NCBI GenBank assembly: GCA_017617775.1
Contig: JAFZVO010000027.1
Span: forward strand, 1-6,782
Direction of reading: 5' to 3'
Length of the DNA stretch: 6,782 nucleotides
DNA from: Bacilli bacterium
GTDB lineage: Bacteria; Bacillota_I; Bacilli_A; RFN20; CAG-826
Shown: positions 1 to 5,756 of the stretch, piece after piece
Layout of the letters: every line of letters begins with the position of its first letter
Position numbering within the stretch: position 1 is the first letter of the stretch
Translations under genes and position numbers: made by a program
The notes under the pieces: model-generated
Told to the model about the DNA's origin: nothing
The model's database searches: none
What the model saw: the letters and a program-made list of their open reading frames with translations, nothing else

Positions 1-647
1 TCGGAGAAGCCTCTGTCTTAGTGCTCCCTGAATATCGTCATCTCTATAAAGAGATACTCAAATATGCATATCAGTACCTTAAAGATGATGAAGGTCTAAA
101 GATTGCAGTTCCAGATGAAGATGAATTTGAAAAGAAGATGGCGATAGAGGTGGGCTATCAAATAGTGGACCAAAGTGAAACCATCATGAGCATAGATCTA
201 GACAAACTTTTAGTTGTTCCTTCTAGAGAAGGTATGGTTTTTGTGAACCTTGACCCGATTAAAGATTATGACGAATTATGCTATTTGTTCTGGCAAGGTT
301 TTGACCATGGAGATGATCGGGAAGAATGTAAAAGAGAGAATCCTGAACAGGGTAGTAATAGAGTTCACTATAACCCATATTTAAGCATCACGGTGAAGAT
401 GGATGATAAATATGTCGCGCATGTCTCGTTATGGTATAGCGAGAAGACAGATTATGCCTATGTTGAACCCGTCTGCGTCATTCCTACATATCGTCATAAG
501 GGTATTGGAAGAGCGATGATCTATGAAGCTCTTAATAGAGCGAGATCTCTTGGGGCAAAGAAAGCCTATGTCATCTCTGATATGGAATTCTATGAGAAAC
601 TAGGATTCAAGAAAGAGAAACACTACACGTTCTACCAAAAGAAGTAA
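1..647 (+). CDS. Tandem-GNAT-domain acetyltransferase, 5'-truncated by the window edge
   Basis: This is the C-terminal part of a GNAT-fold protein, a family that moves an acetyl group from acetyl-CoA to an amine; the substrate cannot be told. The reading frame is open to the left edge (first full codon at 3) and begins inside a GNAT-like motif A (GEASVLVLPEYRH), followed by the helix and closing strands of a first, degenerate domain. A second, complete GNAT domain follows, with the acetyl-CoA-binding segment VIPTYRHKGIGRAM (about nt 477-520) and the usual C-terminal signature FYEKLGF (about nt 588-608). The GTG at 21 is a valine inside motif A with no well-placed ribosome site, so I do not take it as the start. 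The protein is soluble, with no signal peptide or membrane segment, and stops at TAA 645-647. No terminator separates it from the ABC operon. Confident of the fold; the two-domain architecture is inferred from a fragment. Confidence 0.85.
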   Translation, partial: GEASVLVLPEYRHLYKEILKYAYQYLKDDEGLKIAVPDEDEFEKKMAIEVGYQIVDQSETIMSIDLDKLLVVPSREGMVFVNLDPIKDYDELCYLFWQGFDHGDDREECKRENPEQGSNRVHYNPYLSITVKMDDKYVAHVSLWYSEKTDYAYVEPVCVIPTYRHKGIGRAMIYEALNRARSLGAKKAYVISDMEFYEKLGFKKEKHYTFYQKK

Positions 648-692
648 CACATTGTTTTATACTCGTGCGTCCGTGTACAATAAATGTGTTAC
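644..692. repeat. Perfect 10-bp inverted repeat bracketing the ABC operon promoter
   Basis: GTAACACATT (644-653) is the exact reverse complement of AATGTGTTAC (683-692), with 29 bp between. The left arm contains the stop codon of the acetyltransferase gene and touches the proposed -35; the right arm covers the expected transcription start and ends one base before the ATG at 693. No T-run follows, so it does not look like an intrinsic terminator. A split operator for a dimeric or looping regulator is possible, but that is inference. Confidence 0.5.
652..681 (+). promoter_or_regulatory. Probable sigma-A-type promoter of the ABC exporter operon
   Basis: TTGTTT (652-657) is a plausible -35 and TACAAT (676-681) a good -10 (5 of 6 to TATAAT), with an 18-bp spacer. 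Transcription would begin near 688, after the upstream in-frame ATG at 684 and only about 5 nt before the ATG at 693. This favours 693 as the true start and implies a leaderless or nearly leaderless mRNA. No Shine-Dalgarno sequence is visible ahead of either ATG. Confidence 0.5.
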
Positions 693-1706
693 ATGATTGA
701 AGTAGTAAATTTAACCAAAATATTTAAAAAACCGATTCGTGGTAAAGGTCTTATTGGCATGGTCACGACTTTGTTTTCTCGTAAATACAGCGAGATACGC
801 GCGGTCGATGATGTTTCTTTTTCCATTCCAGAAGGTGAAATAGTCGGATATATCGGTTCTAATGGTGCGGGCAAATCTACGACCATTAAGATGATGTGTG
901 GCATTCTCACCCCGACATCTGGGAAAGTGCTAATCGATGACAAAGAACCATATCTCAAACGAAGATTGGTAGCGAAACAAATCGGGGTTGTTTTTGGCCA
1001 GAAGACCCAGCTCTGGTGGGATATCCCTTTAGTTGAATCTTTTAAAGTTCTTAAAGAGATATATCAAGTGAGTGACGAGGATTATACCTCACGTATGGAA
1101 TTCCTCTCTTCGGTCCTCGGTATTGATGAGTTTTTAAACCAACCTGTCAGAACCCTTTCATTAGGCCAGAGAATGAGGGCGGATCTCGCTGCCTCAATGT
1201 TGCATAATCCAAAAATCTTATTCTTAGATGAACCAACAATCGGTATGGATGTTCTCGTCAAAGAGAAGATTCGTCAAGCCATTCACGCCTTAAATAAAAA
1301 GTACCATACCACAGTTGTCCTCACGACCCATGATATGGCGGATATTGAGAATCTCTGTTCCCGTATTATTATGCTAGAAAAAGGAAAGATTATTTATGAT
1401 GGTTCTCTTTCTGAAATCAAACACCGTTTTGGTAACGTAAAGACGTTAACTTTAGTCGTTCCTCCTTCTGTTAATCCGAGTGAAGTTGAACCACTTTCTA
1501 AAGATGTGGAAGTCATCGTGGATGAGGAAGGAAAAGTCATCCTCCGTTTCGATCCAAATCACGTCAAATTAGAAGATGTTGTGCAGCACGCTTTCTCGAA
1601 ATATCATGCGATTGACATGAGAATTGCAGATATTTCCATTGAAGATATCGTCAAACAAATCCTTGCTCATCAAGAAGGTGAACGTCATGCTCATAAAAAA
1701 GTATAA
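693..1706 (+). CDS. ABC transporter ATP-binding protein (COG4586 type)
   Basis: Cytoplasmic ATPase of an ABC-2-type exporter, expected to hydrolyse ATP to drive the two permeases encoded next. Starting at 693 (MIEVVNLTKIF, the usual family start) it has 337 residues. It shows Walker A GSNGAGKST (residues 55-63), the Q-loop in GVVFGQKTQLWW (Q103), signature LSLGQRMR (155-162), Walker B ILFLDEP (175-181) and the H-loop in TTHD (H213), so the catalytic set is complete. The GLIGM...LFSRKY stretch before Walker A and the QLWWD motif are typical of the COG4586 group, which as I recall includes a cyanobacterial viologen exporter; the substrate here is unknown. About 85 residues after the ATPase core form the accessory domain common to the group. 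An in-frame ATG at 684 would add three residues but lies upstream of the expected transcription start. The 3' end overlaps the next gene by 20 nt. Confidence 0.93.
   Translation: MIEVVNLTKIFKKPIRGKGLIGMVTTLFSRKYSEIRAVDDVSFSIPEGEIVGYIGSNGAGKSTTIKMMCGILTPTSGKVLIDDKEPYLKRRLVAKQIGVVFGQKTQLWWDIPLVESFKVLKEIYQVSDEDYTSRMEFLSSVLGIDEFLNQPVRTLSLGQRMRADLAASMLHNPKILFLDEPTIGMDVLVKEKIRQAIHALNKKYHTTVVLTTHDMADIENLCSRIIMLEKGKIIYDGSLSEIKHRFGNVKTLTLVVPPSVNPSEVEPLSKDVEVIVDEEGKVILRFDPNHVKLEDVVQHAFSKYHAIDMRIADISIEDIVKQILAHQEGERHAHKKV
1675..1681 (+). promoter_or_regulatory. Shine-Dalgarno site that fixes the start of the first permease
   Basis: AAGGTGA (1675-1681) contains AGGTGA, a match to the end of the consensus TAAGGAGGTGA, and ends 5 nt before ATG 1687. 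It lies inside the 3' end of the ATPase gene. It selects ATG 1687 over an in-frame ATG at 1624 that would overlap the ATPase gene by a further 63 nt. Confidence 0.75.
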
Positions 1707-2523
1707 GCCATTTTTCCGCGCGGCATCGATGGATACGATGGCTTATCGATTCAATATTTTAATGTGGGCGATTGTCACTGTTTTTGAGATTGCGGTTGTC
1801 GTCTTCCTCTGGCTCGCTGTCTATAGCAGTAGTGAAGGGGGAATCGACTCTGTCATCAACGGTTTTTCCTATAAAGAAATGATTGTTTATGTGGTCTTCA
1901 CAACGATATTTGGCTTCGTGACTTTTGGCAGTGACACATTATGGTATATCAATAACGACATCAAGAAAGGAACAATTGGCAATTATGTGATCAAACCAAT
2001 TTCCTATCGTGGAAAGTTCGTCGCTTCTAATCTTGGAAATTTTGTCACCATTACCGCGCTATTTGGAATCCCGCTTTACGCGATTGCAATCAGTGTATTT
2101 GCCAGCATTGGTTTCTTACCAATCAATTCAGCCTGGGACTTCATCGCCCATCTTCTCTTATTTATGGTTGCTAGTCTATTAGCCTGTCTTCTCAACGACA
2201 CGATTGGCTATATATTTGGTATTCTATGTTTCTATACTTCTTCGGGTTGGGGTCTCAACTCCTTCAAGACGACATTGATTTCATTCCTCTCTGGGGCGTT
2301 ATTACCTTTAGCCTTCTTTCCAAGCGGATTTAGAGAAGTGGTGACTTATATGCCCTTTGCGGGGATGAGTCAAAACCCAATCTTAATCTTGATGATGAAA
2401 TATGATTATTTAGAATGTGCGAAAGTAATCGGTATCTCTTTAGGTTGGCTCATCATTCTCGAATTAGGGGCGAAATTATTATTCCATCACGCGATTAAAA
2501 AGGTGACGGTGCACGGAGGATAG
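1687..2523 (+). CDS. ABC-2-type exporter permease, first subunit (COG4587 type)
   Basis: Integral membrane permease of 278 residues, expected to pair with the ATPase just upstream and the second permease just downstream. About six hydrophobic segments are visible, near residues 24-46, 64-82, 118-142, 152-182, 195-212 and 245-268. The cytoplasmic-loop motif DIKKGTIGNYVIKP (91-104) and the late stretch LSGALLPLAFFPSGF followed by MPFAGMSQNP (201-231) are characteristic of the ABC-2 permeases that travel with COG4586 ATPases. The start at 1687 is chosen for its AAGGTGA ribosome site and the family-like N-terminus MLIKKYKPFFRAA. The gene begins 20 nt before the ATPase gene ends, which suggests translational coupling, and stops 1 nt before the next ATG. 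Substrate unknown. Confidence 0.88.
   Translation: MLIKKYKPFFRAASMDTMAYRFNILMWAIVTVFEIAVVVFLWLAVYSSSEGGIDSVINGFSYKEMIVYVVFTTIFGFVTFGSDTLWYINNDIKKGTIGNYVIKPISYRGKFVASNLGNFVTITALFGIPLYAIAISVFASIGFLPINSAWDFIAHLLLFMVASLLACLLNDTIGYIFGILCFYTSSGWGLNSFKTTLISFLSGALLPLAFFPSGFREVVTYMPFAGMSQNPILILMMKYDYLECAKVIGISLGWLIILELGAKLLFHHAIKKVTVHGG
2515..2520 (+). promoter_or_regulatory. Strong Shine-Dalgarno site of the second permease
   Basis: GGAGGA lies 4 nt before ATG 2525 and overlaps the last codons of the first permease. It shows that this organism's ribosomes use a canonical anti-Shine-Dalgarno sequence. Confidence 0.85.
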
Positions 2524-2524
2524 T

Positions 2525-3316
2525 ATGTATTATATAAAACTATACTTCACCTGTATCAAACGCAGCATGATGTCTCGTCTTGAATATAAGAAAGACACGA
2601 TTATTTCTTTATTCTCTTTTCTAATTTCTAATGCCTGCTCTTTATGTGCGATTTATTTCATTTTACAAGCGATACCTTCTTTAAAAGGTTATTCCCTTGT
2701 GGAAGTTGGGTTCTTTTATGGTTTCTCGATGATTCCGATTGCTCTAGACCACCTATTCAGCGATGAGTTCTGGCTTGTTGCCTATCGAAGAGTGCAGCAA
2801 GGCGATATGGATATGCATTTCCTCCGTCCGGTTCCAGTCATGTTTCAAATGTTTGCCGAGACATTCCAACCAGAAGGGTTTGGGGAGATGATTCTCGGTG
2901 TGGCGATGATCATTGTGTGCGGTATCAATTTAGAAGTGAATGTCACCTTTGGGGCAGTATTTGTCCTCATCATCGGCGCGATTTTTGGTGCGATTATTAT
3001 CACCTCATTTAAAATTGCTTTCTCCGCGTTAGCGTTTATCTTCAAAAGAAGTGGACCGTTACTTCAAATCATCTATGGCTTCACCAATTATGCGAAATAT
3101 CCTCTGGCGATTTATCCACAGTTTATCCGCATCATTTTAATCTTTGTTTTACCATTTGGTTTATTTGTTTCTCTACCAATCGATACGTTGTTATACGGCA
3201 CTTATAATCCATATCTTTTATCTTTGGGGATTGTGGGTGCCTCTATCATATTCTTCGCATTAGCGACATTGATTTGGACGCGTTGTGAAAAGTATTATGA
3301 ATCAACGGGTTCGTAA
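2525..3316 (+). CDS. ABC-2-type exporter permease, second subunit (COG3694 type)
   Basis: Second membrane permease, 263 residues, third gene of the exporter operon. Six or so hydrophobic segments are visible, near residues 25-48, 58-76, 122-136, 140-172, 201-218 and 230-250. Family-like features are the loop GDMDMHFLRPVPVMFQ (93-108) and the segment FTNYAKYPLAIYP (186-198) before a membrane helix ending VLPFGLF. The loop matches in position the DIKKGTIGNYVIKP loop of the first permease, consistent with two homologous but diverged subunits that could form a heterodimer. The start follows a strong GGAGGA site and lies 1 nt after the upstream stop codon, so the three genes are almost certainly co-transcribed. 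It ends at TAA 3314-3316. Substrate and direction of transport are not shown by the sequence; export is the usual role of this family. Confidence 0.88.
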   Translation: MYYIKLYFTCIKRSMMSRLEYKKDTIISLFSFLISNACSLCAIYFILQAIPSLKGYSLVEVGFFYGFSMIPIALDHLFSDEFWLVAYRRVQQGDMDMHFLRPVPVMFQMFAETFQPEGFGEMILGVAMIIVCGINLEVNVTFGAVFVLIIGAIFGAIIITSFKIAFSALAFIFKRSGPLLQIIYGFTNYAKYPLAIYPQFIRIILIFVLPFGLFVSLPIDTLLYGTYNPYLLSLGIVGASIIFFALATLIWTRCEKYYESTGS

Positions 3317-3323
3317 TAGAGTA

Positions 3324-3359
3324 ATTATCTTTTTCATATCTATCTTATAAATAGATAAT
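3324..3359 (+). terminator. Weak AT-rich hairpin after the ABC operon, possible terminator
   Basis: TATCTAT (3337-3343) pairs perfectly with ATAGATA (3351-3357) across a 7-nt loop. An alternative, mutually exclusive stem joins ATTATCT (3324-3330) with AGATAAT (3353-3359). The stems are almost all A-T and the following TGGTTTTGTT is only a partial T-run. Termination here would be weak at best, so some read-through into the next gene is possible. Confidence 0.3.
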
Positions 3360-3367
3360 GGTTTTGT

Positions 3368-3375
3368 TATAAAAT
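3368..3375 (+). promoter_or_regulatory. -10 region immediately upstream of the repeat-protein gene
   Basis: TATAAAAT (3368-3375) contains two overlapping -10-like hexamers, TATAAA (3368-3373) and TAAAAT (3370-3375). With TAAAAT, transcription would begin at about 3382, the A of the start codon. TTATAA (3345-3350) is a weak -35, 17 bp before TATAAA. The only purine-rich stretch before the ATG, AAAGG (3376-3380), is 1 nt away and too close to act as a normal Shine-Dalgarno site. Confidence 0.5.
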
Positions 3376-3381
3376 AAAGGC

Positions 3382-4110
3382 ATGAGAAGACAGCATTTTG
3401 AATGGACGTTTGTCGTCGGTGGGCTTGTCTGCACCATCTATGGTTTATTTACCCTTGTTTATCATCTGAACCATGGGAATGGTTTAAAAGTCCACGCGTT
3501 GATCCTTCTCATTTTAGGTGTCACCGCATTGACTATTTATCTTGTTCTCGCGCTTATGACCCTCGTTCAAAGAAAGAAGACACAACAAAATCAGCCCGTT
3601 GAACCACCAGTCGTGGAACAACCCATTGAAGAAATAAAAGAAGAAAAAGTAGAAGAGCCGGCAGAAGGATTCCAAGTTAAAAAAGAATCTGGACCAAAAC
3701 CTCTTCCAAAGAAAAGAGATTATGAATATGTCCGTGAGACACGTCGATCAGGACCTTCTTATACAGACACATATGTAAAGAAGGTTGGTTATGGACCAGT
3801 ATTAAGATTCTTTGGTAATCAAATATTGGATATGCGTACTAACACCTATTATCGTTTCCAAGATAATTATGTATATGTTGATGGTGGTGGAGTCGCTTAC
3901 GAAATATCTAACAGAAGAATTAGAAGTGCGTTCGGTGGTTATCTATATGAACTATCCGGTAGCAACATCAATAAAACATATGGAGGGTTCTTTGCCTCCG
4001 TCAGCGGTAACTATATCAGCAAATTCGATAACTCTGAAAGATATGAGACCGGTGACTCATTAACATCATCACAGCTACTAATGGCTGCAGTTCTATTATT
4101 TGGAGAATAA
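3382..4110 (+). CDS. Two-helix membrane protein with acidic linker and five 16-residue repeats, function unknown
   Basis: I do not recognise a named family. The 242 residues divide into two membrane helices (about 8-28 and 38-62) joined by a short loop, a polar linker rich in E, P and K (about 64-112), a basic stretch (110-136), and a repeat domain (141-220) of five contiguous 16-residue units, ending in a short hydrophobic tail (QLLMAAVLLF, 231-240). Positive charges before helix 1 (MRR) and after helix 2 (QRKK) suggest both ends face the cytoplasm, so the repeat domain is probably intracellular. No catalytic motif is visible. The gene follows the ABC operon by 65 bp with its own -10 element, so it may be independently expressed. 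It overlaps the convergent alpha-galactosidase gene by 15 nt and ends at a strong terminator. A scaffold or binding role is possible but unsupported. Confident that it is a real gene, not of its role. Confidence 0.85.
   Translation: MRRQHFEWTFVVGGLVCTIYGLFTLVYHLNHGNGLKVHALILLILGVTALTIYLVLALMTLVQRKKTQQNQPVEPPVVEQPIEEIKEEKVEEPAEGFQVKKESGPKPLPKKRDYEYVRETRRSGPSYTDTYVKKVGYGPVLRFFGNQILDMRTNTYYRFQDNYVYVDGGGVAYEISNRRIRSAFGGYLYELSGSNINKTYGGFFASVSGNYISKFDNSERYETGDSLTSSQLLMAAVLLFGE
3802..4041 (+). repeat. Five tandem 48-nt units coding 16-residue repeats (protein-level repeat)
   Basis: The units are residues 141-156 LRFFGNQILDMRTNTY, 157-172 YRFQDNYVYVDGGGVA, 173-188 YEISNRRIRSAFGGYL, 189-204 YELSGSNINKTYGGFF and 205-220 ASVSGNYISKFDNSER, with no gap or insertion. 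Position 8 is I/V in all five, position 3 is hydrophobic or aromatic, position 5 is G/N/D, and positions 13-14 are GG in units 2-4. Units 3 and 4 are the most alike. The DNA copies have diverged, so the array is old. A strand-turn-strand pattern per unit suggests a beta-meander or beta-solenoid; that is inference. Confidence 0.7.
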
Positions 4111-5712
4111 CATCGTTCCCTTATTGATATCAAAATCAAAGGAATGATGTTTTTTATTTATATCGTATTCGATATGAAGAATATCATTATTTAATGTATA
4201 TCCTTTATTATCGGCGTTTCTGAAAATATCTAAACAATTCTCCAATATTTTCTTCTGTTCTTCGTTATATGTGGCGATGTTGTCGCTGCACATTAGTAGG
4301 TCGCCAAACAACGCGTTGATGGTGGTGACACTTCTTCTTTGCTCTAATGATAATGAGGTATTGTTATCTCTTAAAAGGAAGACGTCTGGATCGTTGCCGA
4401 ATAGTCTTTGAGACATAAAGGAACGATAGACTGTATTCTGTAATGTATTCTTCGTGGAAGGATATTCATAACAAGGTTTGATTTTAGAATAGGAGCCTCC
4501 CTCATAATCGAGAGTGAGATCCATACCGACACGGATATAATCAAAATAGTTAATCGAGCTAGAAGGGATCGCTCCACAGCCGAGGATGAGCTTATCACCT
4601 AAGACATCTCTTAATAGTTGATATCCCTTTTGAGTGATCATCGCACGGGAACAATTATATTTACCAAGGTTGATCGCATATAAGAAATCGAGTTTGAAGA
4701 AATCAAAGCCCATCTCTAAATAATGCTTCAAGCAAGTTGTGATATATTTCACTGTCTCTTCGTTTTCAATGTCTAAGGAATATTGTCCAGACCAACCGAC
4801 ACCAGATCTAATTGGTTTACCTTTTTTATCTTTCTTGAATAGCTCTGGTCTTTCTTTAAATAGCTTAGACTCCGGTTCAGCGATGAAAGGCGCGAGCCAT
4901 AATCCCGCTTTAAAACCTCTTTCGTGAATCTTCTTGACGATCGGTTCTAATCCATTTGGGAACTTCTTTGGATCAACATCAAGCCAGTCTCCGACATACA
5001 TCTCGTATCCATCATCGATTTGGAATAACTGAAAACGAGAATCTAAAGCTTCTAAATCTCTTAAGATGATTTCTTCGTTGATGTTTTGATAATAGTTATA
5101 CCAAGACGTATATCCTAAAATCTTATCTTTATTTAATTGAGGATATCTCTTCTCAAAATAGGCTTGTCCCTTTTCATAAGAGCCATATTTTACATAATCA
5201 AAAACAATGAATTCTTGTCCTGCTTTTAGAGACATATTCTCCACATCGGAATAAAGTCTTACCAGGTTCTTCTTCTTATTTAATTCAATGATGAGATAAG
5301 CGTTACGATAGTTATTAGAAATGATATATAAAGGATTATTTCCTTTCACATTGAAGAAATCATATCCATGAACGCAGTTTCTTCTATATTTATGGAAGGA
5401 ATAATCACCGTATGTATCCGCGGGGATGAGCTTATATAAGAGCTTCGTATATTTCTTATAGATATTCATCTCTTTATATCTGTTATCCGCGAGTTTAGTG
5501 GCTGTCCAGGCGGAATATCCATTTAAGAAAGCTTGATCTCCATCTTTGAATTCATATGATTCTTCAATGATTGCTTTTGATAAGACGATATCCTTCTTTG
5601 CGATGACTTTGATAATATGTTGCTCTTGGTTTTCTTCATTGACAAAAGAGACATCTTCATTATCAGATGATGTTGTTTTCTTGTTTTGACCTAAAAGATA
5701 GACTAGTTTCAT
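4096..5712 (-). CDS. Alpha-galactosidase, glycoside hydrolase family GH36
   Basis: Predicted retaining alpha-galactosidase of 538 residues, which would release terminal alpha-galactose from sugars such as melibiose or raffinose. An N-terminal beta-sandwich carries the GYSAWT loop (65-70), and a TIM barrel follows from about residue 196: TSWYNYY (202-208), QIDDGYE (231-237), GDWL, WLAPF (272-276), KLDFLY with nucleophile D342, LGCG with C379, and RVGMD with acid/base D398. Sugar-binding W69, W204, D233, D234, K340 and R394 are all present, at spacings close to those I recall for the Thermotoga maritima enzyme (about 552 residues), so it should be active. The late motif GNDPDVFLLR (439-448) is also typical. 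There is no signal peptide, so it is cytoplasmic and needs imported substrate; no sugar transporter is in view. ATG 5710-5712 lacks a well-placed ribosome site: AGAAGG sits 17 nt upstream. Its 3' end overlaps the convergent gene by 15 nt. Confidence 0.92.
   Translation of the reverse strand: MKLVYLLGQNKKTTSSDNEDVSFVNEENQEQHIIKVIAKKDIVLSKAIIEESYEFKDGDQAFLNGYSAWTATKLADNRYKEMNIYKKYTKLLYKLIPADTYGDYSFHKYRRNCVHGYDFFNVKGNNPLYIISNNYRNAYLIIELNKKKNLVRLYSDVENMSLKAGQEFIVFDYVKYGSYEKGQAYFEKRYPQLNKDKILGYTSWYNYYQNINEEIILRDLEALDSRFQLFQIDDGYEMYVGDWLDVDPKKFPNGLEPIVKKIHERGFKAGLWLAPFIAEPESKLFKERPELFKKDKKGKPIRSGVGWSGQYSLDIENEETVKYITTCLKHYLEMGFDFFKLDFLYAINLGKYNCSRAMITQKGYQLLRDVLGDKLILGCGAIPSSSINYFDYIRVGMDLTLDYEGGSYSKIKPCYEYPSTKNTLQNTVYRSFMSQRLFGNDPDVFLLRDNNTSLSLEQRRSVTTINALFGDLLMCSDNIATYNEEQKKILENCLDIFRNADNKGYTLNNDILHIEYDINKKHHSFDFDINKGTMLFSK
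4109..4155 (+). terminator. Strong intrinsic terminator of the repeat-protein gene, inside the opposing gene
   Basis: AACATCGTTCC (4109-4119) pairs with GGAATGATGTT (4141-4151): 11 bp including one G-T wobble. A second 5-bp stem, TTGAT (4124-4128) with ATCAA (4135-4139), can form in the loop. Six T residues (4150-4155) follow the stem. The hairpin starts on the stop codon of the plus-strand gene and lies wholly within the 3' coding end of the minus-strand alpha-galactosidase. On the minus strand the wobble becomes an A-C mismatch and no T-run follows, so it should act in one direction only. Confidence 0.85.
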
Positions 5713-5721
5713 AAATATTTG

Positions 5722-5750
5722 TTATCATTCCTTCTCTATAATTATAGAAT
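5722..5750 (+). promoter_or_regulatory. Promoter of the PI-PLC gene, predicted leaderless
   Basis: TTATCA (5722-5727, 4 of 6 to TTGACA) and TAGAAT (5745-5750) are separated by 17 bp and would start transcription at about 5757, the A of the ATG. A second -10-like TATAAT (5737-5742) would give a start near 5749. No Shine-Dalgarno sequence is present in either case. Confidence 0.55.
5741..5746 (-). promoter_or_regulatory. -10 element of the divergent alpha-galactosidase promoter
   Basis: Read on the minus strand, 5746 to 5741 is a perfect TATAAT. Transcription would start near 5734, giving a leader of about 22 nt. No convincing -35 is seen; the best candidates fall inside the first codons of the PI-PLC gene. 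The element is half of the 10-bp palindrome TATAATTATA (5737-5746), which contains a perfect -10 hexamer on both strands. Confidence 0.5.
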
Positions 5751-5756
5751 AATTGT

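Noticed and set aside
21..23. GTG at 21 as the start of the acetyltransferase
   Set aside because: The frame is open upstream and the codon sits inside a recognisable motif A of a first GNAT domain, with no well-placed ribosome site.
644..692. The inverted repeat as an intrinsic terminator of the acetyltransferase gene
   Set aside because: The loop would be 29 nt and no T-run follows the right arm.
1624..1686. In-frame ATG at 1624 as an extended start of the first permease
   Set aside because: The extra 21 residues overlap the ATPase coding region, do not look like the family N-terminus, and the good ribosome site points to 1687.
3402..3602. Short open frame within the repeat-protein gene
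   Set aside because: It lies in another frame of a clear gene, is rich in Cys and Trp in an out-of-frame manner, and has no ribosome site.
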